Under the pieces are notes generated by a model, which was given only the letters and a program-made list of their open reading frames with translations, was not told the DNA's origin and ran no database searches. From NCBI GenBank assembly GCA_044220975.1, contig JBGAPZ010000012.1, forward strand, positions 30,617 through 94,616: a stretch of DNA of 64,000 bases. The letters are read 5' to 3'. The DNA is from SZUA-430 sp044220975. GTDB taxonomy: Bacteria; Pseudomonadota; Alphaproteobacteria; Micropepsales; Micropepsaceae. Below, piece after piece: positions 53,249 to 61,082 of this stretch; positions within the stretch are counted from its first letter, which is position 1; every line of letters begins with the position of its first letter. The translations under genes were made by a program, and so were the position numbers.

Positions 53249-54772
53249 TCACGAAGCGGCGATACCGTCCGACAGATTCATGCCTTGCTTCAAGCGGCGC
53301 CGCTCGACTGAGGAAGGAATACGCATGGCTTCGCGGTATTTTGCTACCGTGCGGCGGGCGATGTCGATACCCGTTTTTCGAAGAATCTCGACGATCCGGT
53401 CGTCTGAAAGCACGGCACCCGATGCCTCATTATCGATCAGAGTCTGGATATGGTGGCGCACGGCTTCGGCAGAATGGGCCTCGCCGCCCTCGGCCGACTG
53501 AATGGCCGACGTGAAGAAATATTTGAGTTCGTACGTACCGCGCGGCGTCGCGATGAACTTATTTGCGGTCACGCGGCTGACGGTCGATTCGTGCATACTG
53601 ATCGCTTCCGCAATCGCGCGCAGATTCAACGGGCGCAAATGCGTGACGCCGTGGACGAAGAACCCGTCCTGCTGACGCACGATCTCGCTGGCGACCTTCA
53701 AAATCGTCCGCGCGCGCTGATCGAGACTCCGCACGAGCCAATTCGCATTGTTCAAGCAGTCGACGAGATAGGTCTTCGTATCTTTGTTCTTGCCCGCAAC
53801 CGTCGCGTAGTAGCGCGCGTTGACGAGCACGCGGGGCAGGGTGTCGCTGTTGAGCTCGACGTGGAAGCCGCCACCCTTCGTGTCGCGCACATAGACGTCC
53901 GGCACGACCGGTTGGATCGGCTCGCAACCGAACTTGAGACCGGGCTTTGGATTGAGCTGCTTGATCTCGGCGATCATGTCGGCGAGGTCTTCCTGCGAGA
54001 CCTGCGTGAGCCTGAGCATTCCCTGCACATCGCGCTTGGCCAACGCAGGCAAATTGTCCAGCAGAGCCTGCATCGCGGGATCGAGACGGTTCTTTTCTTT
54101 CAGCTGCAACGCCAGACATTCGCCAAGCGTCCGTGCGCCGACGCCGGTCGGATCGAACGTTTGGATCGCTTTCAGCACGCCCTCGACGACAGTCGCCGGA
54201 ACGGCCAGATGTTGCGCTGCCGCCGTCAGATCGACCGTCAAATAGCCGGCCTCGTCGATCGCATCGATCAGATAGGCGCCGATCAGCCGGTCGCGCGCAT
54301 CGGTGCACGCGACGCTCAGCTGCGCCGCTAGATGTTCATGAAGATTGGCGCCGCGCGTCAGCGTCGCCTCGAGCGACAGCGCATCGTCCGAATCCGATCG
54401 CGATGTGCCGCTCTTCAGATCCGCATAAGTCGAGGGTGCGGCTTCGTGCGCGGCCGGCTCGGCCCGGTCGCACGCCGAATCTTCCGCATAGACGTTCTCG
54501 TAGTCCGTGCTAAGCGCTTCCGCCGCATCCGCCGGCGGCGCGGTCTCGCTCAGCGCCAAAGGCGTCTCGCTGGGTGCGGGCGCTTCGGGCTTTACCTCTT
54601 GTGAAGCCGTGCCGTCGTCGCGCTCAAGCAGCGGATTACGCTCGAGTTCCTGCTCGACGAACTGCTGAACTTCCAGATTCGACATCTGCAGCAGCTTGAT
54701 CGCTTGCTGCAACTGGGGGGTCATGACCAGGGATTGCCCCTGGCGAAGCTCTAAGCGTTGAGTCAGAGCCAT
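53249..54772 (-). CDS. rpoN: RNA polymerase sigma-54 factor
   Basis: A 507-residue sigma factor with the N-terminal Gln-rich activator-interacting region (MALTQRLELRQGQSLVMTPQLQQAIKLLQMSNLE), an acidic linker, a core-binding domain, and the RpoN box ARRTVAKYREAMRIPS near the C-terminus. It recognises GG/GC promoters and needs enhancer-binding ATPases. It lies 17 bases after lptB. Confidence 0.95.
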   Translation of the reverse strand: MALTQRLELRQGQSLVMTPQLQQAIKLLQMSNLEVQQFVEQELERNPLLERDDGTASQEVKPEAPAPSETPLALSETAPPADAAEALSTDYENVYAEDSACDRAEPAAHEAAPSTYADLKSGTSRSDSDDALSLEATLTRGANLHEHLAAQLSVACTDARDRLIGAYLIDAIDEAGYLTVDLTAAAQHLAVPATVVEGVLKAIQTFDPTGVGARTLGECLALQLKEKNRLDPAMQALLDNLPALAKRDVQGMLRLTQVSQEDLADMIAEIKQLNPKPGLKFGCEPIQPVVPDVYVRDTKGGGFHVELNSDTLPRVLVNARYYATVAGKNKDTKTYLVDCLNNANWLVRSLDQRARTILKVASEIVRQQDGFFVHGVTHLRPLNLRAIAEAISMHESTVSRVTANKFIATPRGTYELKYFFTSAIQSAEGGEAHSAEAVRHHIQTLIDNEASGAVLSDDRIVEILRKTGIDIARRTVAKYREAMRIPSSVERRRLKQGMNLSDGIAAS

Positions 54773-54789
54773 GACATCTCCCTAAACCC

Positions 54790-55602
54790 CTACAACGAAA
54801 ACTTCTCGCCGAGATAGACGCGACGCACGTCCATATTCGACACGATGTCTCGAGGGCTTCCTTCCGTCATCACTTCGCCGTCGTGAATGATGTACGCACG
54901 GTCGATGATGTCCAAGGTCTCGCGCACGTTGTGATCGGTGATCAAAACGCCGATGCCGCGTTCCTTCAGGTGATGCACCAACTTGCGGATTTCGCCGATC
55001 GCGATCGGGTCGATACCGGCGAACGGTTCGTCCAACAGCATGAACGAGGGTTGCGTCGCGAGCGCGCGCGCAATCTCGACGCGCCGCCGCTCGCCGCCCG
55101 AAAGCGCAAGCGCCGGCGCACGGCGCAAATGTTCGATCGCAAATTCAGCAAGCAGATCGTCGACCAGCTGACGCCGGCGTTGCGCGTCGCGCTCCACCAA
55201 CTCGGCGACCGCCATGATGTTCTGCTCGACGGTCAACCCCCGGAAGATCGAAGCTTCCTGCGGCAAGTAACCGATGCCGAGCCGTGCGCGCCGGTACATA
55301 GGCAGCGCCGTGATGTCGTGCCCGTCCATGAAGATCGAGCCGGTATCGACGGGAATGAGGCCCGTGATCATGTAGAAACAGGTCGTCTTGCCGGCGCCGT
55401 TCGGACCCAAAAGGCCGACCGCTTCGCCGCGACGGACTTGCAGCGACACACCGCGCACGACGGGGCGGCGGCGGAAGCTTTTGCCCACCTGAACGACGAC
55501 AAGGCCTGTCTGTTCGGCCACGAGACGTGGCCGCCCAAACTGTCCCCCTTGATCGACGTGCCCATCCATCTCGGAATGATCGCCTTGATACCCGTTACCC
55601 AT
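54790..55602 (-). CDS. lptB: LPS export ABC transporter ATPase LptB
   Basis: A 270-residue ATPase: Walker A LGPNGAGKTT, Q-loop YLPQEASIFRGLTV, signature LSGGERRRVEIARAL, Walker B FMLLDEPFAGIDP and DHNVRETL. LptB powers LPS extraction with LptFG. It carries a 27-residue N-terminal extension before GLVVVQVGKSFRRRP. The lptA-lptB-rpoN order is typical. Confidence 0.94.
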   Translation of the reverse strand: MGNGYQGDHSEMDGHVDQGGQFGRPRLVAEQTGLVVVQVGKSFRRRPVVRGVSLQVRRGEAVGLLGPNGAGKTTCFYMITGLIPVDTGSIFMDGHDITALPMYRRARLGIGYLPQEASIFRGLTVEQNIMAVAELVERDAQRRRQLVDDLLAEFAIEHLRRAPALALSGGERRRVEIARALATQPSFMLLDEPFAGIDPIAIGEIRKLVHHLKERGIGVLITDHNVRETLDIIDRAYIIHDGEVMTEGSPRDIVSNMDVRRVYLGEKFSL

Positions 55603-55651
55603 TGAACGATCTCATCAAATGCCAGTTGGCTTTAAAGTTGCGTGAAATGAA

Positions 55652-56200
55652 TTAGTTCTGCGGCGTGGGCGGGGGAGCCGTACCGGGGATCGGCGTGTTG
55701 ATTTTTGGCGTCTTTGCGGGAACGAACACGCCCTCGACGCGCCCGCCGGGGCCCGCACCCGTAAGTTCGGCTTTCCCGGTGGCGAGGTTAATCACGAGTG
55801 AATTGCCACGCAGAATATTGGGCCCTTGCGCCAGAATGACCTTGCCGCCCATCGTGACGACGCGCTGGCTTATGTCGTAGAGCGCGGTCGCGCCCGTCGC
55901 TTGACCTTGCGGCGAAGCGAGCACGACGTTGCCCTTGGCCTCGATGCGCATGATCGTGCCCTTCGTCGCTTTGATCGAGAGCGCGTCCGAACGCAGTTTC
56001 AAATTGCCCTGCTCGACGCGAACGTTGCCCGCATAGGTCGCGGTCTCGCTGCGCAAATCCGCAGTCGTCGTGTCGGCTGCAATCGCGATTGGCTTGTCGC
56101 TGTCGCGGCCCATGCCGGAGAACGGGTTCGGCACGCCGCTTTGCGCTTGTGCGGCGGCAGCGAATCCGACGGCGGCAACTGCAACGAGAATGGGGTTCAT
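55652..56200 (-). CDS. lptA: LPS transport periplasmic protein LptA
   Basis: A 182-residue exported protein, signal peptide ending AAAQAQ. The OstA beta-jellyroll core reads IAADTTTADLRSETATYAGNVRVEQGNLKLRSDALSI and ATALYDISQRVVTMGGKVILAQGPNILRGNSLVINLATGKAELTG. It bridges LPS from LptC to the outer membrane. Its ATG overlaps the lptC stop (ATGA). A Pro-rich tail of about 20 residues ends the protein. Confidence 0.9.
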   Translation of the reverse strand: MNPILVAVAAVGFAAAAQAQSGVPNPFSGMGRDSDKPIAIAADTTTADLRSETATYAGNVRVEQGNLKLRSDALSIKATKGTIMRIEAKGNVVLASPQGQATGATALYDISQRVVTMGGKVILAQGPNILRGNSLVINLATGKAELTGAGPGGRVEGVFVPAKTPKINTPIPGTAPPPTPQN

Positions 56201-57021
56201 GGCGTGGGCTTCGCTTTGGGTTGAATGACGGTCTGCGGGGAGAGCGGCGGCAGCGCGGAAGGCGTTGCAGCTCCGGGAGATGGTGGCGGCACGTACGCGT
56301 CGTCCGGTAACGCTTCGGCGATGCCTTCGGGATTCGTCTCGGCAGCAGTCGCAGCTTCGCCTGTGCGCGCGGTCGGCACATAGGTCGTCTGAACGCCGCC
56401 CATGAAGCGAAGCACGCGCGGATCGCGTAGCCCCTCGAACTTCTGCGCGGTGAAGAGGCCCATCGGCCCCTGGCACTTGATCGGCGCATCGCCCTTCAAG
56501 AGGCCGCTGCCGAAGTCGTAGCGCGCGGCTTCCGTGTGGCACTCGTAACCTTGGTCGGAATAGATGTTGATCGAGTTGGTGAGGTCGAGCGTCTTGCTCT
56601 CGACATCAAGCTCGCCCTTGATTGCGCCGACCTGCACCCAGCTTTTGTCCTGCATCGTGATGTCGGCGGTGACCTCGTCGATCGTCATCCGCCGCGCCTT
56701 GCCGGGGGCTTGCGTAGCGCCCTTGGCGGTGACGGTGAACGGCTGTCCGCGTCCATCGGTGCCGGTCAGCTTTGGGTTGACGAGTTGGCGGTCCTTGTCG
56801 ACGGAGTCGACCGACGTCGACGTGATTGTCACGACCGCATCGCGCCCTTTGGACGAATAGATCACCACAAGCACGATCAGCGACACGGCGACGAGCGGCA
56901 GCATCACCTTCATGATGCGCACAAACCGGCTGTAGCCGATCGTCGTTCCGGCGTCGGGGCGTGCCCGGTTCTGCCATTGGTCCAGGCGCGTGCGTGGCGC
57001 CGTCGAGTTTTCCATCGCCAT
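56197..57021 (-). CDS. lptC: LPS export protein LptC
   Basis: A 274-residue bitopic protein: short cytoplasmic N-terminus, one transmembrane helix (IMKVMLPLVAVSLIVLVVIYSS), then a periplasmic jellyroll (DVESKTLDLTNSINIYSDQGYECHTEAARYDF). The C-terminal 60 residues are Pro/Ala-rich and not needed for the fold. Five bases after kdsD in the same run. Longer than E. coli LptC (191) because of the tail and an N-terminal segment. Confidence 0.86.
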   Translation of the reverse strand: MAMENSTAPRTRLDQWQNRARPDAGTTIGYSRFVRIMKVMLPLVAVSLIVLVVIYSSKGRDAVVTITSTSVDSVDKDRQLVNPKLTGTDGRGQPFTVTAKGATQAPGKARRMTIDEVTADITMQDKSWVQVGAIKGELDVESKTLDLTNSINIYSDQGYECHTEAARYDFGSGLLKGDAPIKCQGPMGLFTAQKFEGLRDPRVLRFMGGVQTTYVPTARTGEAATAAETNPEGIAEALPDDAYVPPPSPGAATPSALPPLSPQTVIQPKAKPTP

Positions 57022-57026
57022 GCGGG

Positions 57027-58031
57027 CTAAGCCACTCCCGCGCGCAGACAGTCGTGAACATGCACGATACCCACGGGCTTGGGCGTCGCCTTTGCAACGT
57101 CCTCATCGGCGACGACGAAGAGACACGTCACCGGCACGGCATGGTGGTTCATCAAGCGCAACGCCTCGCCGCCCAGCGCGCCTGTGCGGATCAGCCGTGG
57201 CTTGGCGGTCATCACGTCCTTCGCGCGCTGCTTCAGCAGATCGTTCTGCATGTGCCGCCGCAGGTCGCCGTCCGTCACCACGCCGATCAGCCCGCCTTGC
57301 GCGTTCACGACGCCGGCACAGCCGAACCGCTTCGACGTGATCTCGATCAAGACCTCGCTCATCACCCGGTTTTCGTCGACGATCGGAAGCTCGCTGCCGG
57401 TGTGCATGATATCGGCGACGCGCACGAGCTTGCGCCCAAGCGACCCGCCCGGATGCAATTCGCGGTAGTCGTCGGCAGTAAACCCGCGCCGCGTCATCAA
57501 GGCCACCGCCAAGGCATCGCCCAGCGCCAGCTGCATCGTCGTCGAGGTCGTCGGCGCCATCTCGATCGCACAGGCTTCGCGCGCGGGCGGCAGGATCAAG
57601 GCCACATCCGCATGCTGCGCCAAGGGCGAGTCCGCGCCGGCCGTAATCGCGATCATCGGAATAGCGTTGCGCCGCGTGAAGTCGATGATGTCGGTGAGCT
57701 CCGACGTCTTGCCGGAGTTGGAGAGCAGCAGGACGCCGTCCTTGCGTGTCACGAACCCAAGGTCGCCGTGGCTGGCCTCACCCGGGTGAACGAATTGCGA
57801 GGGCGTTCCGGTGGAGGCAAAGGTCGCTGCGATCTTGCTGCCGATATGCCCGCTCTTTCCCATGCCGCTCACGATCACGCGGCCCTCGATCCCAAGCAGA
57901 AGATCGATCGCCTTCGTGAAGCGCTGGTCGAGCGACCGCGCCAGCGCACCCAACGCCTCGCCCTCGACGGCGAGCACGCGCCGCGCCGCGTCAAGATCGG
58001 CGCTGGTGTGGGAATCGGGGAAGGCTGTCAT
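57027..58031 (-). CDS. kdsD: D-arabinose-5-phosphate isomerase (KdsD/KpsF)
   Basis: A 334-residue protein: an SIS sugar-isomerase domain (VIVSGMGKSGHIGSKIAATFASTGTPSQFVHPGEASHGDLG) and two C-terminal CBS repeats (VADIMHTGSELP, AKDVMTAKPRLI). It makes arabinose-5-phosphate for KDO. The ATG at 58031 is preferred to an upstream in-frame start. It belongs with lptC and lptA, linking KDO synthesis to LPS export. Confidence 0.93.
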   Translation of the reverse strand: MTAFPDSHTSADLDAARRVLAVEGEALGALARSLDQRFTKAIDLLLGIEGRVIVSGMGKSGHIGSKIAATFASTGTPSQFVHPGEASHGDLGFVTRKDGVLLLSNSGKTSELTDIIDFTRRNAIPMIAITAGADSPLAQHADVALILPPAREACAIEMAPTTSTTMQLALGDALAVALMTRRGFTADDYRELHPGGSLGRKLVRVADIMHTGSELPIVDENRVMSEVLIEITSKRFGCAGVVNAQGGLIGVVTDGDLRRHMQNDLLKQRAKDVMTAKPRLIRTGALGGEALRLMNHHAVPVTCLFVVADEDVAKATPKPVGIVHVHDCLRAGVA

Positions 58032-58192
58032 CAGAGCGAAACTCGCAAACCGGGCATGCACGCGAGCCACGTTTTGTCTTAAGGGTGCGGCGCAAAAAAG
58101 GCGCCCGCGCGAACGTCATGCCAACTCAAATCAGTATCGCCGTTTGCCCCCCCCAAATCAAGGCGGCCCGGGGCTTACGGATTAACGCTGCA

Positions 58193-58804
58193 TCAGTGCG
58201 CGAAGATATCCTCAAGCGCCCAGCCGGCGAGGTCGAGTTGTGACCGCGTGTTCACAAAACCAAAGCACTTCAGCGCCAATTCCTGCCGTCCTTCGCGGAT
58301 CAGCATGGCATCCAGCGCGGCCTTCAGCTTGTGAAGATGCAGCACGTCTGACGCGGCATACGAGAGCTGTGCATCGCTCAATTTCGCCGCACCCCAGTCG
58401 GAGCTTTGCTGCTGTTTCGACAGGTCGACATCCAGCAGCTCTTTGACCAGGTCTTTGAGCCCGTGTTTGTCCGTGTACGTCCGCACCAGCTTGGACGCAA
58501 TTTTTGTGCACCAAATCGGCGTCGTCGAGGTGTTCAAGTATTTCTGAAACACGCCAACATCGAAGCGCGCGTAGTGAAAAATCTTCACGACATCGGGATC
58601 GGTGAGCAACCGCACCATGTTCGGCGCCTGATACGACTTCCGGTCGAAGCGCACGACGTGACAGTGCCCGTCGCCGCCCGACAGCTGGGCCAGGCAAAGC
58701 GCATCGCGCTGCGGGTTCAACCCAAGCGTCTCGGTGTCGATCGCAACCGACTTCCCGAAATCGACGCCTGAAGGCAAATCGCCTTCGTGAAAATGTATCT
58801 TCAT
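58193..58804 (-). CDS. rnd: Ribonuclease D
   Basis: A 203-residue protein consisting of the DEDDy 3'-5' exonuclease domain only: VAIDTETLGL (Asp, Glu), FHYARFDVGVF (Asp) and LSYAASDVLHLHKL (Tyr, Asp). Full-length E. coli RNase D has extra HRDC domains absent here, as is usual in alphaproteobacteria. It trims tRNA 3' ends. A C8 tract lies in the gap before it. Confidence 0.9.
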   Translation of the reverse strand: MKIHFHEGDLPSGVDFGKSVAIDTETLGLNPQRDALCLAQLSGGDGHCHVVRFDRKSYQAPNMVRLLTDPDVVKIFHYARFDVGVFQKYLNTSTTPIWCTKIASKLVRTYTDKHGLKDLVKELLDVDLSKQQQSSDWGAAKLSDAQLSYAASDVLHLHKLKAALDAMLIREGRQELALKCFGFVNTRSQLDLAGWALEDIFAH

Positions 58805-58892
58805 GGTCTTTCAGAATCCGGGACGTTTCTTGCGCCAACAGCCATGGCGCGGCCGGGCAGGTCAAGAGCGCCAGGTGACGCGAGTGCAGCCC

Positions 58893-59327
58893 TTAGCTGC
58901 GCTTCGCACGCAGAACTCTTGGGATCAAGCTCAGCACGCAGATGACGAGCACGACGGCGAGCCAGAACTTCGCTGCTTCGTTGGTCGGCGTTTCGACGAA
59001 AATCCGCGGACCGACGACAAGCCACGCCATGACCGGCAGCCACATGAAGGTCAGCACAGTCTCCACGCCGCGCGTGGAGGCGCGCCATTGACCGTCGGCA
59101 AAGACGATCGCAAACAACACAGCGTTCGCCATCCACAAGCTCACGACGACGAGACCGCCGGAAGCGACGAAGGTCGGGTCGAATGCGAACGCGCCGCCCA
59201 CGGCTGGTAGCACCGCCGGCATCAGCCATGGCGACGCAACCAGCACGCCGGCGCCGACGACGGCGGCGATCCCGTAGAGCGTCCAACCGAAGCGGTTGAT
59301 CGGTGTATCGGCAACCGAATGAGACAT
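58893..59327 (-). CDS. Four-helix membrane protein, partial copy of the HAAS membrane protein
   Basis: A 144-residue protein with four hydrophobic segments. It aligns end to end with the C-terminal 140 residues of the upstream HAAS-domain protein: INRFGWTLYGIAA against INRTGWAIGGIAA, AFAFDPTFVASGGLVVVSLW against AFEFDPDFLTLGGAVVVAMW, and VVGPRIFVETPTNEAAKFWL against AVGPRIYLKPVTDEAAKGWL. Clearly a duplication of that module. Function unknown. Twenty-two bases separate the two genes, so they share a transcript. Confidence 0.72.
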   Translation of the reverse strand: MSHSVADTPINRFGWTLYGIAAVVGAGVLVASPWLMPAVLPAVGGAFAFDPTFVASGGLVVVSLWMANAVLFAIVFADGQWRASTRGVETVLTFMWLPVMAWLVVGPRIFVETPTNEAAKFWLAVVLVICVLSLIPRVLRAKRS

Positions 59328-59349
59328 TGGTTCGTTCCTTTTTGGATAA

Positions 59350-60303
59350 TCAGGTCTTGGCAATCGCCGCCAAAGCGTCCGCCGGCCGCGGCCGTTGCAC
59401 GCGCCGGTAAATCTTCCAGGCAAGCTCGAGGAGCACGAGAAGCGCGATCAGCGAGAGCCAACCCTTCGCAGCCTCATCGGTGACGGGCTTCAGATAAATC
59501 CGTGGGCCCACGGCCAGCCACGTGAGCGCCGCGAACCACATCGCGCTCATCGCCAGATCGATGTTGCGCGTGAACGGACGCCAGCGTCCTTCGAAAAGCA
59601 CGATCGCGGATTCGAGCGCGGTGAGGCTCCACATCGCGACGACGACGGCGCCGCCAAGCGTCAAGAAATCCGGATCGAATTCGAACGCGGCGCCAGCTGC
59701 AGGCGACAAGAACTGCGTGAACGCCCACTCGGCACCGGTGATGGTGGCGATGCCAAGCGCCGCCGCAATGCCGCCGATGGCCCAACCGGTTCGATTGATG
59801 CGGTCGTTGTCTTGTCCGCGCGGCCGCCACGTTGACGTCTGCGCCGGCGGCCATTTGTGGCGCGCCCAGCCGGCGACGATCGCGGCCATCACCATGAAAC
59901 CAGGCCACCACAGCGCACCGATGCCGTGCGTGAGCCACCATCCGCCAAGCGCGACACCTTCGCGTCCGGGCGCGGCTACCAAAGCAGCCGGCAGCGTGAT
60001 CAGCCACTGCAATGCCACGCCGCCAAGCGCCAGCGCCGCGAAGTTCGCCGAGCGCGTCGCCGGAATGATCGTGAACCCGGCCGGGCGATAGCGCTCCGCG
60101 ACGTCCTCCGGCGATCCGAACGCACGCACGAGCTCAAGCGCCATCGCTTCGTCCGCAACGTGCCCGCTCTCGTCCGCTTTGCCTTGCAGCTCTTCGCTGA
60201 GCAACGCCTGCAGCTCCAGCGCAACGTCGTTCCGCTTCGCCCGCGGCAAGCGCCGCGCGACGTCGTTGACGTAAGCCTCCACCACGGTGTCCGGCGTCAT
60301 CAT
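59350..60303 (-). CDS. Membrane protein with N-terminal HAAS domain
   Basis: A 317-residue protein: an N-terminal HAAS/DUF1700-like signalling domain (about 3-75, VVEAYVNDVARRLPRAKRNDVALELQALLSEELQ ... RAFGSPEDVAERYRPAGFTII) and about six to seven transmembrane helices. HAAS domains sit next to or on proteins controlled by PadR regulators. The start overlaps the padR stop (ATGATGA): either ATG 60303 or the next codon. The final 140 residues are duplicated in the next gene. The likely role is envelope-stress or antibiotic sensing; that is inference. Confidence 0.75.
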   Translation of the reverse strand: MMTPDTVVEAYVNDVARRLPRAKRNDVALELQALLSEELQGKADESGHVADEAMALELVRAFGSPEDVAERYRPAGFTIIPATRSANFAALALGGVALQWLITLPAALVAAPGREGVALGGWWLTHGIGALWWPGFMVMAAIVAGWARHKWPPAQTSTWRPRGQDNDRINRTGWAIGGIAAALGIATITGAEWAFTQFLSPAAGAAFEFDPDFLTLGGAVVVAMWSLTALESAIVLFEGRWRPFTRNIDLAMSAMWFAALTWLAVGPRIYLKPVTDEAAKGWLSLIALLVLLELAWKIYRRVQRPRPADALAAIAKT

Positions 60304-60674
60304 CGGCTGTCCTTCTTGCGTTTCGCGGGCCCACCATCGTCGCCGATCAAGCCGCCGACGACCTCCACGAGACCGTTCCAATTCTCGACCAAGCGTCCAT
60401 AGAGCGCGCGCCCTTGAGGGCTGAGCTTGTAGTAGCGCCGCGGTGGCCCATCCTCGATCCGCCATTCGCTGACGAGCAGGTTCTGCCCTTCAAGCCGGCG
60501 CAGCAGCGGATAGAGCGTGCCTTCCTCGATCTCCATGCCGCGCGAAGCCAACGACTGCCGCAGCGAATACCCGTACTGCCAAGAGCCCAGCTGCGAGAGC
60601 GCCGCCAGCACGATCGCCCCGCGCCGAAGCTCCTGCTCCAGCTTGTCGTCGAGAGGTGGCGTGTTTGGTGGCAT
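60300..60674 (-). CDS. PadR-family transcriptional regulator
   Basis: A 124-residue winged-helix protein: GAIVLAALSQLGSWQYGYSLRQSL, EGTLYPLLRRLEGQNLLVSEWRIEDGPPRRYYKLSPQGRALY, the standard PadR core. The subgroup with a short C-terminus forms dimers that bind a palindrome and respond to small molecules. The two membrane-protein genes follow in an overlapping operon, and palindromes upstream at 60688-60728 could be autoregulatory. Confidence 0.9.
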   Translation of the reverse strand: MPPNTPPLDDKLEQELRRGAIVLAALSQLGSWQYGYSLRQSLASRGMEIEEGTLYPLLRRLEGQNLLVSEWRIEDGPPRRYYKLSPQGRALYGRLVENWNGLVEVVGGLIGDDGGPAKRKKDSR

Positions 60675-60687
60675 ACCCAGTATCGTC

Positions 60688-60728
60688 TTGTACTGTGTAC
60701 AACTAGGTACATAGGTGCACTATGTCAA
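60688..60728 (-). promoter_or_regulatory. padR promoter with overlapping operator palindromes
   Basis: On the minus strand a consensus -35 TTGACA (60723-60728) is followed 17 bp on by a weak -10, TAGTTG (60700-60705). Two inverted repeats overlie this region: ACATAG-N5-CTATGT (60709-60725) between the boxes, overlapping the last three bases of the -35, and TTGTAC-N3-GTACAA (60688-60702) over the -10. The arrangement suits repression by the PadR dimer encoded just downstream. Confidence 0.55.
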
Positions 60729-60839
60729 GTGGCGGCAATACCGAACTGCTGTGTCACTGATGTCTTGATTGGATTTGTGGCCGCGCCACGCGTAGCTGCG
60801 GACGCTGCCCATGCTTCGCCAAGTGGCTACACAGGGCAC

Positions 60840-60863
60840 GCTTCAGCTGCTTCGCAGCGAAGC
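60840..60863 (-). terminator. Hairpin following the tRNA-Leu gene
   Basis: GCTTC-A-GCTGC (60840-60850) pairs with GCAGC-GAAGC (60854-60863). It starts one base after the tRNA CCA on the minus strand and lacks a T-tract; it may guide 3'-end processing or termination. Confidence 0.4.
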
Positions 60864-60864
60864 G

Positions 60865-60949
60865 TGGTGCCCAGAAGAGGACTCGAACCTCCACACCTTG
60901 CAGTACTAGTACCTGAAACTAGCGCGTCTACCAATTCCGCCATCTGGGC
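60865..60949 (-). tRNA. tRNA-Leu(CAG)
   Basis: An 85-base gene, CCA encoded. The acceptor stem is GCCCAGA/TCTGGGC with discriminator A. The anticodon stem CTAGT/ACTAG encloses the loop TTCAGGT, giving anticodon CAG (reads CUG). The T arm is GGAGGTTCGAGTCCTC, and the long variable arm of class II tRNAs lies between. A strong promoter lies just upstream. Nothing suggests use as an integration site. Confidence 0.95.
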
Positions 60950-60963
60950 ACGGAAGGGGGCGA

Positions 60964-60993
60964 TGCATATCCGTGGGGCCGCCTTCCTGTCAA
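60964..60993 (-). promoter_or_regulatory. Promoter of tRNA-Leu(CAG)
   Basis: Minus strand: TTGACA (60988-60993), 18-bp spacer, TATGCA (60964-60969). The expected transcription start near 60957 falls a few bases before the mature tRNA 5' end at 60949. Confidence 0.65.
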
Positions 60994-61082
60994 CGAAAAC
61001 GCGGGGTTCGGCCGGGCTTCAAGTCGCGCGGCCTTTTCGCTATCACACGAGACGAATCTTGGGTCGAATGAGGCGCTGACGC

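Noticed and set aside
60865..60949. tRNA-Leu as an attachment site for an integrated element.
   Set aside because: No integrase, no duplicated tRNA 3' end and ordinary housekeeping genes on both sides.
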